From positions 1 through 23,157 of the forward strand of contig JBJEUH010000094.1 of NCBI GenBank assembly GCA_051883735.1: DNA of 23,157 bases, read 5' to 3'. Below the pieces are notes generated by a model. That model was given only the letters and a program-made list of their open reading frames with translations, did not search any database and had not been told where the DNA came from. The position numbers and the translations under genes are program-made. The DNA comes from Ventricola sp051883735 (lineage in GTDB: Bacteria; Bacillota; Clostridia; Christensenellales; Aristaeellaceae). Numbering within the stretch: the stretch's first letter is position 1; each line of letters starts with the position of its first letter. Positions 14,248-20,907 of this stretch are shown in pieces.

Positions 14248-14275
14248 TTGACAAAATGCAGAATCGGTGTAAAAT
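14248..14275 (+). promoter_or_regulatory. Sigma-A-type promoter of the TRAP transporter operon
   Basis: TTGACA (14248-14253), a 16-base spacer and TAAAAT (14270-14275) precede dctP. The predicted start near 14282 gives a leader of about 60 bases. The leader contains a 7-bp hairpin (TGCAGCG/CGCTGCA, 14297-14320) just before the ribosome site. Confidence 0.82.
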
Positions 14276-14296
14276 GGTGTTCACGCACCGAAAATT

Positions 14297-14320
14297 TGCA
14301 GCGCGACGAAGCACGCTGCA
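14297..14320 (+). other. 5' leader hairpin of the dctP mRNA
   Basis: TGCAGCG and CGCTGCA form a perfect 7-bp stem with a 10-base loop. It ends eight bases before the GGAGGA ribosome site, leaving that site free. It probably stabilises the mRNA; no ligand-binding RNA family is recognised. Confidence 0.45.
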
Positions 14321-14341
14321 GCAATATTGGAGGAAGAAACC

Positions 14342-15316
14342 ATGAAGAAACTGATGACCATCCTTGTTCTGGCGCTCGCGCTGTGCGTCTGCGCCTCCGC
14401 CATGGCGGAGACCGTGTTCCAGCTGGGCACCACCGTCAACGAGCAGGACTCCTTCCAGGTCGCGGCGGAGAAGTTCGCCGAGCTGGTGGCCGAGCGCACG
14501 AACGGCGAATACAAGATTGAGATCTACCCGAACGGCACCCTGGGCGACGAGAGCACGATGCTCGACTCCATGACCATGGGCATGCTCGACATGGGCATCA
14601 TCACCTCCGGCCCGTTCGTCAACTTCTCCTCGATGATGGGCGTGCTGGACATGCCGTACCTGTTTGCCACCAACGAGGAGGCCTATGAGATTCTCGACGG
14701 CGAGATCGGCAAAGAGCTGCTGGGCACCCTCGAGGAGGCCGGCCTCAAGGGCCTGGCGTACGCCGAGCGCGGCTTCCGCAACGTGACCAACTCCGTTCGC
14801 CCGGTCGCCAGCGCCGCGGATCTGGCGGGCCTGAAGCTGCGCGTCATGGAGAACGAGGTCTACACCGCCACCTTCAAGGCGCTGGACGTCAACGCCGTGC
14901 CGATGGCCTGGGCCGAGGCGCTGACCGCCATGCAGCAGGGCACCATCGAGGGCCAGGAGAACCCGGTCAACGTCATGTACTCCTACGGCCTGTGGGACTA
15001 CGGCCAGAAGTACGTCACCTTCGACCGTCACTCCTACGCCACTGCGATCATCACCATGAGCCTCGACGTGTTCAATGGCCTGGACGAGGCCACGCAGGAG
15101 ATCTTCGTGCAGTCCGCGCAGGAGGCCGCCGAGTATGAGCGCGCCTGGGTGGCCGAGCAGGAGGCCGGCCAGATTCAGGCTCTGAAGGACAACGGCATGG
15201 AGATCGTCGAGAATCCGGACGTCGATTCCTTCCGCGCCGCCGTGCAGCCGGTTTACGAGGCCTATCCGCAGTATGCCGACTACATCGCGCGTATTCAGGC
15301 CGTGCTCGCTGAGTAA
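14342..15316 (+). CDS. dctP: TRAP transporter solute-binding protein, DctP family
   Basis: The 324-residue secreted receptor belongs to a tripartite ATP-independent importer. An in-frame TTG five codons upstream (14327) overlaps the ribosome site GGAGGAAG (14329-14336). The ATG at 14342, which starts the signal peptide MKKLMTIL, is therefore the real start. The signal peptide ends near ASAMAE. DctP blocks follow: QLGTTVNEQDSFQVAAEKFAELV, IYPNGTLGDE, then LKLRVMENEVYTATFKAL, where the Arg is the conserved residue that salt-bridges a substrate carboxylate, and MAWAEALTAMQQGTIEGQENP. Known substrates of the family are C4-dicarboxylates, sialic acid, sugar acids and other carboxylates. A terminator-like hairpin separates it from the membrane subunits. 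Confidence 0.95.
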   Translation: MKKLMTILVLALALCVCASAMAETVFQLGTTVNEQDSFQVAAEKFAELVAERTNGEYKIEIYPNGTLGDESTMLDSMTMGMLDMGIITSGPFVNFSSMMGVLDMPYLFATNEEAYEILDGEIGKELLGTLEEAGLKGLAYAERGFRNVTNSVRPVASAADLAGLKLRVMENEVYTATFKALDVNAVPMAWAEALTAMQQGTIEGQENPVNVMYSYGLWDYGQKYVTFDRHSYATAIITMSLDVFNGLDEATQEIFVQSAQEAAEYERAWVAEQEAGQIQALKDNGMEIVENPDVDSFRAAVQPVYEAYPQYADYIARIQAVLAE

Positions 15317-15333
15317 TTGATGAGTGAATCAAG

Positions 15334-15361
15334 CGGCGCTCCGTCCGGAGCGCCGTCTTTT
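15334..15361 (+). terminator. Intra-operon intrinsic terminator between dctP and dctQ
   Basis: A 9-bp stem CGGCGCTCC/GGAGCGCCG with a 4-base loop is followed by TCTTTT. It is a well-formed terminator, yet dctQ starts only 15 bases later without a visible promoter of its own. Partial termination with readthrough is therefore the likely role. Confidence 0.8.
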
Positions 15362-15375
15362 ATCGGAGGAATGGT

Positions 15376-15864
15376 ATGAACGCTCTCAAAAAAGTCCTGA
15401 CCCCCGTCAGCGACGCGCTCGACAGGATCTGCTCCGTGCTGATCGTCGTCATGCTCGGCGTGATGGTCGTCGTCACCGGCGCGCAGATCGTCTGCCGCAC
15501 CTGGTTCACCGCGCTCTCCTGGTCCGACGAGGTGACGCGCTATCTGCTCATCTGGTCCACGTTCCTGGGCGCATCCGTGGTCTATCGCCACAGCGGCCAC
15601 ATCTCCATCACCTTCGTGCAGGACCTGGTTCCGCCCAGGATGGGCAAGGTCATGCGCGTGCTGGTGCATGCCGTGTGCTTCGTGCTCTTCACCGTGCTGC
15701 TCTACTACTCCAGCCGCTACTGCATGAAGCTGAACAAGACCGCCACCGCCATGCCCATCAAGATGAAGTACATCTACCTGTGCATCCCCATCAGCATGGC
15801 GATCATGATGGTTCACGCCCTGCTCATGGGGCTTGAGGAAGCGACGAAGGAGGTTAAAGGCTAA
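15376..15864 (+). CDS. dctQ: TRAP transporter small permease subunit, DctQ family
   Basis: The 162-residue membrane protein has four predicted helices (about residues 15-40, 50-70, 90-115 and 130-152). The family core WSDEVTRYLLIWSTFLGASV followed by RHSGHISI (about 51-80) is clear. DctQ joins the large DctM subunit and is needed for uptake. GGAGGA lies a few bases before the ATG. The reading frame ends one base into the dctM ATG, so the pair is translationally coupled. Length and topology are normal for the family. Confidence 0.93.
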   Translation: MNALKKVLTPVSDALDRICSVLIVVMLGVMVVVTGAQIVCRTWFTALSWSDEVTRYLLIWSTFLGASVVYRHSGHISITFVQDLVPPRMGKVMRVLVHAVCFVLFTVLLYYSSRYCMKLNKTATAMPIKMKYIYLCIPISMAIMMVHALLMGLEEATKEVKG

Positions 15865-17132
15865 TGGCACTGATTCTCTTTGGCGTGTTCATCCTGCTGC
15901 TGCTCGTCGGCGTGCCGGTCGGCTTCTCGATCTGCTCCGCTGCAGCGGCCACCATGTTCGCCGGCTACGGCGACGCGAAGATGATGATCGTCGCGCAGCG
16001 CATGTTCGCCAGCTGCGACTCCTTCTCCCTGATCGCCGTGCCGTTCTTCATCTTCGCGGGCGACCTGCTCGCCGGCGGCAAGATTTCGAAGGTGCTCGTC
16101 GAGTTCTGCGAGTCCCTGCTGGGCATGATCAAGGGCGGTCTGTCCGTGGTATCCGTGCTGGCCGGCATGTTCTTTGCGGCCATCTCCGGCTCCGGCGCGG
16201 CGACCACCGCAGCCGTCGGCGCAACGCTGGTGCCCGAGCTCAAGAAGCGCGGCTACAAGGAGGACTCCGCTGCGGCGCTCGTCGCGGCCGCCGGCACGAT
16301 CGGCGTCGTCATCCCGCCGTCCGTCCCGATGGTGCTCTATGCCGTCATCGCCGAGGAGAGCGTCAACAAGCTCTTCCAGGCCGGCTTCCTGCCGGGCTTC
16401 ATCATGGGCGCGGTGCTCATCGCCATCGCCCTCTTCCAGGCCTACAAGAACAACTACCCCAAGGGCGCGTCGTTCAACCTGAAGAACGTGGGGCGCACCT
16501 TCCTCAAGGCCATCCCGGGCATTCTGATGCCGGCGATCATCCTGGGCGGCATCTTCTCCGGCTACTTCACGCCCTCCGAGGCCGCAGCCGTCGCCGTCAT
16601 CTACGCGCTGATCGTGTCCACCTTCGTCTACAAGGACATGACCCCCAAGAAGCTGTACAGCACCATGCTCGGCTCCGCGAAGACCAGCGCCGTCATCATG
16701 ATCATCATCGCCTGCTCCGGCCCGTTCGGCTGGGCGCTGGCCAACTGGAAGATCCCGGAGACCATCTCCGCCGCCGTGCTGAGCATCTCCTCCAACAAGT
16801 ACGTCATCCTCTTCCTGATCTCCCTGATCATCCTGATCGCCGGCGTGTTCATGGAGACCTCCTCGGCGATCATCATCCTCACGCCGGTCTTCCTGCCGCT
16901 GGTGCGCGCGCTGGGCATCTCCACGCTGCACTTCGGCATCCTGTTCGTCGTGGGCATCGCCATCGGCATGATCACCCCGCCGGTCGCCATCAACCTGTTC
17001 GTCGCCTCCGGCATCACCAATCTGCCGCTGACAAAAATCTCGAAGGCCGTCGTGCCCTATCTGCTGGGCCTGGTCGTGGTCTTCCTGTTCATCGTCTATG
17101 GCCCGCTGTTCATCCCCGGCTTTATCGGATAA
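15864..17132 (+). CDS. dctM: TRAP transporter large permease subunit, DctM family
   Basis: The 422-residue integral membrane protein is the ion-coupled transport channel of the TRAP system. It has about eleven or twelve predicted hydrophobic segments. Characteristic blocks: VPVGFSI near 17-23, AVPFFIFAGDLLAGGKISKVLVEF near 60-83, the MFFAAISGSGAATTAAVGA loop near 104-122, GTIGVVIPPSVPMVLYAV near 144-161, and ITPPVAINLFVASGI near the C-terminus. The start overlaps the dctQ stop by one base, with AAGGAGG just upstream. The transcript ends in a strong terminator. With dctP and dctQ the transporter is complete; no catabolic gene accompanies it, so the carboxylate substrate is unknown. Confidence 0.95.
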   Translation: MALILFGVFILLLLVGVPVGFSICSAAAATMFAGYGDAKMMIVAQRMFASCDSFSLIAVPFFIFAGDLLAGGKISKVLVEFCESLLGMIKGGLSVVSVLAGMFFAAISGSGAATTAAVGATLVPELKKRGYKEDSAAALVAAAGTIGVVIPPSVPMVLYAVIAEESVNKLFQAGFLPGFIMGAVLIAIALFQAYKNNYPKGASFNLKNVGRTFLKAIPGILMPAIILGGIFSGYFTPSEAAAVAVIYALIVSTFVYKDMTPKKLYSTMLGSAKTSAVIMIIIACSGPFGWALANWKIPETISAAVLSISSNKYVILFLISLIILIAGVFMETSSAIIILTPVFLPLVRALGISTLHFGILFVVGIAIGMITPPVAINLFVASGITNLPLTKISKAVVPYLLGLVVVFLFIVYGPLFIPGFIG

Positions 17133-17146
17133 CCGACAAAATCTAC

Positions 17147-17175
17147 GCGTCTCCCGATTCGGGAGACGCTTTTTT
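17147..17175 (+). terminator. Strong intrinsic terminator of the TRAP operon
   Basis: A 9-bp stem GCGTCTCCC/GGGAGACGC (17147-17169) with a 5-base loop is directly followed by six T residues, 14 bases past the dctM stop. Confidence 0.95.
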
Positions 17176-17189
17176 ATTGAGTTTTCCCC

Positions 17190-17217
17190 TTACAAAATCA
17201 CAGAAACGTGCTATGAT
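17190..17217 (+). promoter_or_regulatory. Probable promoter of the MATE efflux gene
   Basis: TTACAA (17190-17195), 16 bases, then TATGAT (17212-17217), in a short AT-rich segment. The predicted start falls at about 17224. The transcript would therefore begin right at the first hairpin of the dispersed repeat (17223-17239). Confidence 0.55.
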
Positions 17218-17222
17218 ATCGT

Positions 17223-17313
17223 AGCGGGTCAAACCCGCTCCCTCTGCCGAAATGCTTCACAACGCGATGCTTCTCGGCGCTCGTTGTACGATTCTCTGTG
17301 CATTTCCTATTCG
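17223..17313 (+). repeat. Dispersed structured repeat, near-full-length copy in the MATE gene leader
   Basis: The first hairpin reads AGCGGGT-CAA-ACCCGCT: its innermost pair is T-A where other copies have C-G, a compensatory change. The linker is diverged (TCCCTCTGCCGAAATGCTT...). The conserved block GGCGCTCGTTGTACGAT and the tail GCATTTCCTATTCG follow. It ends about 20 bases before the MATE ATG, so it makes up most of the predicted 5' UTR. Confidence 0.7.
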
Positions 17314-17333
17314 ATCAAAAGGAGCATATTTCC

Positions 17334-18716
17334 ATGTTCAATAAGCAAGCAAGCCGGACCATGGACATGACGAAGGGCCGCCTGCTGACGCAGGTGCTCG
17401 CCTTTGCGCTGCCCATCATGCTCTCGGGCATCCTGCAGCTGCTGTTCAATGCGGCGGACACCATCGTCGTGGGCCGCTTTGCGGGCAACGAGGCCCTGGC
17501 TGCGGTGGGCTCCGTCGGCTCGCTGAACAACATGATCATCAGCCTGTTCATCGGCCTGTCCGTCGGCGCGAACGTGCTCGTCGCGCGCTACACGGGCTCG
17601 CGAAACGACCGCGCCGTCTCCGACACGGTGCACACCTCGGTGCTTCTGTCCCTGGTGGGCGGCGTCCTGCTGATGGCGGTGGGCGTCGCGCTGGCGCGGC
17701 CTTTGCTCACGCTGATGGGCTCGCCGGATGACGTGATCGGCCTGGCCGTCCTGTATGTGCGCATCATCTTCCTGGGCATGCCGGTGCAGATGCTCTACAA
17801 CTTCTGCGCCGCGATCCTGCGCGCCGTGGGCGATACGCAGCGCCCGCTGTACTACCTCACCATCGCCGGCGTCGTGAACGTGCTGCTCAACCTCGTCTTC
17901 GTGATCGCGCTGCATCTGAGCGTGGCGGGCGTCGCGCTGGCGACGATCATCTCCCAGGCGATCTCCGCGGTGCTGGTCACGCGCGCGCTGCTGAACATGG
18001 AGGGCCCGACGCGCCTGTACTTAAGCCGCCTGCGCATCCATCCCGGCAAGCTGCGCGAGATCATCCGCATCGGCCTGCCGGCGGGCATTCAGTCCTCGGT
18101 CTTTTCGCTGTCCAACGTGGTCATTCAGTCCTCGGTCAACAGCTTCGGCTCCGTCGTCATCGCGGGCAACGCGGCTTCCTCCAACATCGGGAACTTCGTC
18201 TATCAGGCGATGAACACGTTCCAGCAGGCGATCACCTGCTTCGCCGGGCAGAACATCGGCGCGCGGAAGCCGCGCCGCATCGTCTCCGCCATGCGGGTCT
18301 GCATGTTCTGGGCGGTCTCCTTCGGCGCGGTGCTGGGCCTGCTCTCCTGCGTGTTCGGCCCGCAGCTGCTCTCGCTCTTCTCCACGGACCCCGCCGTCAT
18401 CGCCGCGGGCATGGAGCGCCAGGTCATCGTCTGCGCCCCGTACTTCCTGTGCGGCATGATGGACGTGATGACCGGCGCGCTGCGCGGCATCGGCTATTCC
18501 TTCCTGCCGATGGTCGTCTCCATCCTGGGCGCGTGCGCGTTCCGCCTGTTCTGGGTGTTCACCATCTTCGCCGCGTATCCCACGCTGGCCTGCCTGGTGC
18601 TCTCCTATCCCGTCTCCTGGCTGCTGACCTTCTCCGTTCTGCTGGTCATCTTCCTGCTCCTCTGGAAGAAGAGCTTCGTGCCGCAGTTCACCCGGGAGGA
18701 AATGGAAAGAGCCTGA
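17334..18716 (+). CDS. MATE-family multidrug/metabolite efflux transporter
   Basis: The 460-residue protein has about twelve membrane segments in two homologous halves, typical of NorM/DinF-type cation-coupled exporters. Visible blocks: the N-terminal MTKGRLLTQVLAFALPIMLS, LFNAADTIVVGRFAGNEALAAVG (about 40-62), and a second-half repeat GIQSSVFSLSNVVIQSSVNSFG near 245-266. AAAAGGAG lies 9 bases before the ATG at 17334. A longer in-frame extension back to 17298 would read into the repeat and lacks a ribosome site. The gene is alone between copies of the dispersed repeat in the same orientation. Substrates of clostridial MATE proteins are rarely known, and no neighbour gives a clue. Confidence 0.93.
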   Translation: MFNKQASRTMDMTKGRLLTQVLAFALPIMLSGILQLLFNAADTIVVGRFAGNEALAAVGSVGSLNNMIISLFIGLSVGANVLVARYTGSRNDRAVSDTVHTSVLLSLVGGVLLMAVGVALARPLLTLMGSPDDVIGLAVLYVRIIFLGMPVQMLYNFCAAILRAVGDTQRPLYYLTIAGVVNVLLNLVFVIALHLSVAGVALATIISQAISAVLVTRALLNMEGPTRLYLSRLRIHPGKLREIIRIGLPAGIQSSVFSLSNVVIQSSVNSFGSVVIAGNAASSNIGNFVYQAMNTFQQAITCFAGQNIGARKPRRIVSAMRVCMFWAVSFGAVLGLLSCVFGPQLLSLFSTDPAVIAAGMERQVIVCAPYFLCGMMDVMTGALRGIGYSFLPMVVSILGACAFRLFWVFTIFAAYPTLACLVLSYPVSWLLTFSVLLVIFLLLWKKSFVPQFTREEMERA

Positions 18717-18802
18717 CGGTGGGCTGTGCCCACGCCCGCTTCCGAACAACTTTGCAAAGTCAAGTTATTCGGTGCTCGTTGTACGATCATTTGCACAGTT
18801 CT
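18717..18802 (+). repeat. Dispersed structured repeat, near-full-length copy immediately after the MATE stop
   Basis: It begins at the base after the MATE stop codon. The first hairpin is GTGGGC-TGT-GCCCAC: relative to other copies a C-G pair has become T-A on both arms, again compensatory. The linker contains the palindrome ACTTTGCAAAGT. The core TTCGGTGCTCGTTGTACGAT is conserved. Confidence 0.75.
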
Positions 18803-18847
18803 TGGCGGGCTGTGCCCGCAGTACGGTCTTCTGCACAATTCTCTATG
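18803..18847 (+). repeat. Dispersed structured repeat, internally deleted copy
   Basis: It has the first hairpin (GCGGGC-TGT-GCCCGC, 18805-18819), then only a short GTACG piece and the tail GCACAATT. The linker and most of the core are missing. It abuts the preceding copy, making a small tandem pair. Confidence 0.6.
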
Positions 18848-18855
18848 AGGACCAA

Positions 18856-18886
18856 AAGAGGCGCGGTCAATCGACCCGCGCCTCTT
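18856..18886. terminator. Bidirectional terminator between the convergent MATE and Lgt-like genes
   Basis: An 11-bp stem (AAGAGGCGCGG/CCGCGCCTCTT) has T-rich sequence on both sides in the proper direction (TTTCTGTCTTTT on plus, TTTT on minus). The stop codon of the Lgt-like gene (18867-18869) lies in its loop region, so one stem arm encodes that protein's last residues. Confidence 0.85.
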
Positions 18887-19889
18887 TCTGTCTTTTGGCT
18901 CCGCCAAACCACGCGCCGCCCGCATACATCACGGCGCACGCCGCGATCATCACGCCGTACAGCAGCACGTTGCTCACCGGCGTCTTGTCCAGCGCCCACT
19001 CGATTCCGCCCACCAGCGCCGCGCACACGCCCAGCAGCACCGTGCGGCGGATGGCCAGCGCCCTGCCGCCCGCGCGGTAGGCGCGCAGCACCGTCACGCC
19101 GAGAATCGCCACGGCGGAGATCACCTGGCTCACGCGCACAAAGCCGATCCTGAGGCAGCTGTCCATGCGCATGTTCTCCAGCACCACCTGGCAGCAGGCA
19201 TACAGCAGCAGCGCGGTCGCAATGCGCTCGCCCGTGCCGGCCTTGACGCGCAGCACGGCGAACGCCATCAGCAGCGCCGCTGCCGCCTCCAGCGCGAAGA
19301 CCGCCAGCTGCCATTCCCCAAACTCGTTCTGCACGGCAAACGGGAAGCGCATCAGCGCAGCGCTTTCCACCCATGCGCCCACGCCCTCGCCGGTCAGCCC
19401 CTCGCCCAGGCGGCAGACCGCCACGGCCAGCAGCCCCGGCACGGCCAGCTCGTCGAGCGTGGCGGCAGCGCCTGCGCCGCACCGCCTGGCCAGCAGCGCC
19501 GCCGCCAGCAGCGCGCCCAGCACCGCGCCATAGAGCAGGAAGCCGCCCTCCCAGGTGCGCAGCACACTCAGCGGGCCCATTTCCAGAAAATAGAAGCTGA
19601 AGCGCACCAGGCAGTACGAGAGCCGAGCGCCCGCAAACGCTGCCGGAATGCACCCAAGCGCCAGGTCGATCGCATCGACCGGAAAGATCGCCGCGATCGC
19701 AGCCTGTCCATAGCGCCTTTTCGCCTGCGCCACACGCAGCTGCCGCAGCGCCAGCACGGCCAGCAGCGCGGCAAGCGCCACGCACGCGCCGTACATCGTC
19801 CACTCCGCCGTCAGCGCGGGCGAAGGCACGAGAAAGACGAGCGCAGCCAGCATGAGCGCCAGCAGCGCGATTTTGATGCCTTTGTTCAT
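18867..19889 (-). CDS. Divergent Lgt-like (prolipoprotein diacylglyceryl transferase family) membrane protein
   Basis: The 340-residue protein has eight or more hydrophobic segments. Lgt-like order is visible: AGARLSYCLVRFSFY (about 86-100), WEGGFLLYG (113-121), CRLGEGLTGEGVG (159-171, matching the Lgt RxGNFxNGExxG region) and VLENMRMD...SQVIS (about 236-258). But Tyr stands where Lgt has the essential His of HGG, the Asn of RxGN is Glu, and HPSQLYE is replaced by GEWQLAVFALE. It may be inactive as Lgt or have another substrate. The C-terminus has extra membrane segments. I chose the ATG at 19889 with GGGGGA upstream; a GTG at 19940 would sit at the promoter's -10 box. Confidence 0.75.
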   Translation of the reverse strand: MNKGIKIALLALMLAALVFLVPSPALTAEWTMYGACVALAALLAVLALRQLRVAQAKRRYGQAAIAAIFPVDAIDLALGCIPAAFAGARLSYCLVRFSFYFLEMGPLSVLRTWEGGFLLYGAVLGALLAAALLARRCGAGAAATLDELAVPGLLAVAVCRLGEGLTGEGVGAWVESAALMRFPFAVQNEFGEWQLAVFALEAAAALLMAFAVLRVKAGTGERIATALLLYACCQVVLENMRMDSCLRIGFVRVSQVISAVAILGVTVLRAYRAGGRALAIRRTVLLGVCAALVGGIEWALDKTPVSNVLLYGVMIAACAVMYAGGAWFGGAKRQKEARVD

Positions 19890-19930
19890 ATGTCCCCCAA
19901 AGCTGTGTTGGTCAATGTGATTGCCTGATG

Positions 19931-19959
19931 ATTCTAGCACACTTCATTTCGCCGCGCAA
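19931..19959 (-). promoter_or_regulatory. Promoter of the Lgt-like gene
   Basis: TTGCGC (19954-19959), 17 bases, TAGAAT (19931-19936) with a TGC extension before the -10 box on the minus strand. It overlaps an in-frame upstream GTG, which excludes that codon as the start. Confidence 0.65.
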
Positions 19960-19986
19960 GAGCTGCGGCTCCGTTTGGCGAGAGCC

Positions 19987-20014
19987 TTGACTTTTCCGGC
20001 AAAATGCTTACAAT
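19987..20014 (+). promoter_or_regulatory. Promoter of the secreted DUF6273-like gene
   Basis: TTGACT (19987-19992), a 16-base spacer and TACAAT (20009-20014) give a short leader of about 25-30 bases containing AAAGGAG. It is divergent from the Lgt-like promoter, with the two -35 boxes about 27 bases apart. Confidence 0.75.
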
Positions 20015-20047
20015 AGATCGTGACTGATTCGCAAAGGAGCCGCCCAT

Positions 20048-20857
20048 ATGATGAAGCTTGCCCGTGCCCTCGTTCTTCTCCTGCTGCTTGCGCCCGCCGC
20101 GCGGGCGGAGGACGCACCGCTGCTGCGCGGCTACGACGAGGCCACCCGCAAATACGAGTACGCGACATTCGGCGTCTATCCCTACGGCGAAAACGGCGAG
20201 GAAGCGCCGGTGCTCTGGCGCGTGCTGGGCTGGGGCGTGCCCGCTGAGGACGACGTGATCAACAGGAGCAACTATCCCCCGCGCACCGAGAAGAAATACG
20301 CCAACACAGACGAGCTGACGCCGGACAACAGCGACGTCTTCCTGCTGATGACGGAGTACATCATCGACACCGTGCTCTATCATCCCGAGCGCGACGAGCT
20401 CGACGGCCCCGGCCTCGACTACGCGGACGCCTATATCCGCAGCGTGCTGTGCACGGACGTGCTGGACGCGATCTTTACCAAGGAAGAGCAGGCTGCCCTG
20501 GTGGAGATGCCGGGCCGAGGCCTGCTGTCCCTCCCCTCCCGCCGCGGCGAGCTCTTCTCCCGCCGCTACGGCTTTGTGGAGGAGGATTTCGTCGCGCTCA
20601 AGACCCGCAGCACCCGCGGCACGCCGTACGCGCTCGCCCAGGGGCTGCGCCGCATCGACGGCAATTCCTGGTACTGGACAACCGACTGGCGCACGGCAGG
20701 CCGCCGCTGGATCGTCGGCGACAACGGCCATATCTCCGTCTCCGGCCTGGACCGCGAGGGCGGCATCCGCCCGATCTGCTACGTCCGCACGAGCATGCTC
20801 ACGATCACCGGCGGCGACGGCACGATCGACAACCCCTATCAGCTCGCGCTCAAATAA
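20048..20857 (+). CDS. Secreted protein with DUF6273-like domain, function unknown
   Basis: This 269-residue protein has an N-terminal signal peptide (hydrophobic LVLLLLLAP, cleavage near ARAE, residue about 21). The mature part resembles DUF6273: YATFGVYPYGENGEEAPVLWRVLGW (split here as YATFGVYPYG and APVLWRVLGW) near 38-62, then LLMTEYIIDTVLYH, then YIRSVLCTDVLDAIFTKEEQ, and near the C-terminus GGIRPICYV. In such proteins a WRVL strand, a LLLSEYIID-like strand and a terminal RP-x-x-x-V strand recur, sometimes in multi-domain surface proteins; their role is unknown. The start is the first of two adjacent ATGs, with AAAGGAG upstream. It is monocistronic and ends at a shared terminator. Confidence 0.75.
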   Translation: MMKLARALVLLLLLAPAARAEDAPLLRGYDEATRKYEYATFGVYPYGENGEEAPVLWRVLGWGVPAEDDVINRSNYPPRTEKKYANTDELTPDNSDVFLLMTEYIIDTVLYHPERDELDGPGLDYADAYIRSVLCTDVLDAIFTKEEQAALVEMPGRGLLSLPSRRGELFSRRYGFVEEDFVALKTRSTRGTPYALAQGLRRIDGNSWYWTTDWRTAGRRWIVGDNGHISVSGLDREGGIRPICYVRTSMLTITGGDGTIDNPYQLALK

Positions 20858-20865
20858 ACGCACAC

Positions 20866-20899
20866 AAGCAGCCCTCCGGCCATCGCCGAAGGGCTGCTT
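20866..20899. terminator. Bidirectional terminator between convergent genes
   Basis: A perfect 10-bp stem AAGCAGCCCT/AGGGCTGCTT with an inner CGGC/GCCG stem lies 8 bases after the DUF6273-like stop and 9 bases past the end of the epimerase gene on the other strand. T-runs are short, so strength is uncertain. Confidence 0.7.
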
Positions 20900-20907
20900 C
20901 ATGCTGT

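Larger units (their letters stand above)
13901..14341. other. Gene-free 441-bp gap rich in inverted repeats
   Basis: No convincing ORF is present. It holds the kinase-gene hairpin (13926-13952), perfect or near-perfect inverted repeats at 13980-13996, 14041-14078 and 14114-14143, a smaller one near 14004-14018, and then an AT-rich promoter segment (14220-14280) and a leader for dctP. The short open frames across it have no ribosome site and read through hairpin arms. Confidence 0.7.

Noticed and set aside
14327..14341. Upstream TTG start for dctP
   Set aside because: The codons between it and 14342 are the ribosome site itself; the signal peptide starts properly at the ATG.
18605..18925. Minus-strand ORF of 106 codons after the MATE gene
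   Set aside because: It runs through the MATE 3' end, the repeat copies and a terminator; its peptide is the repeat-derived one.
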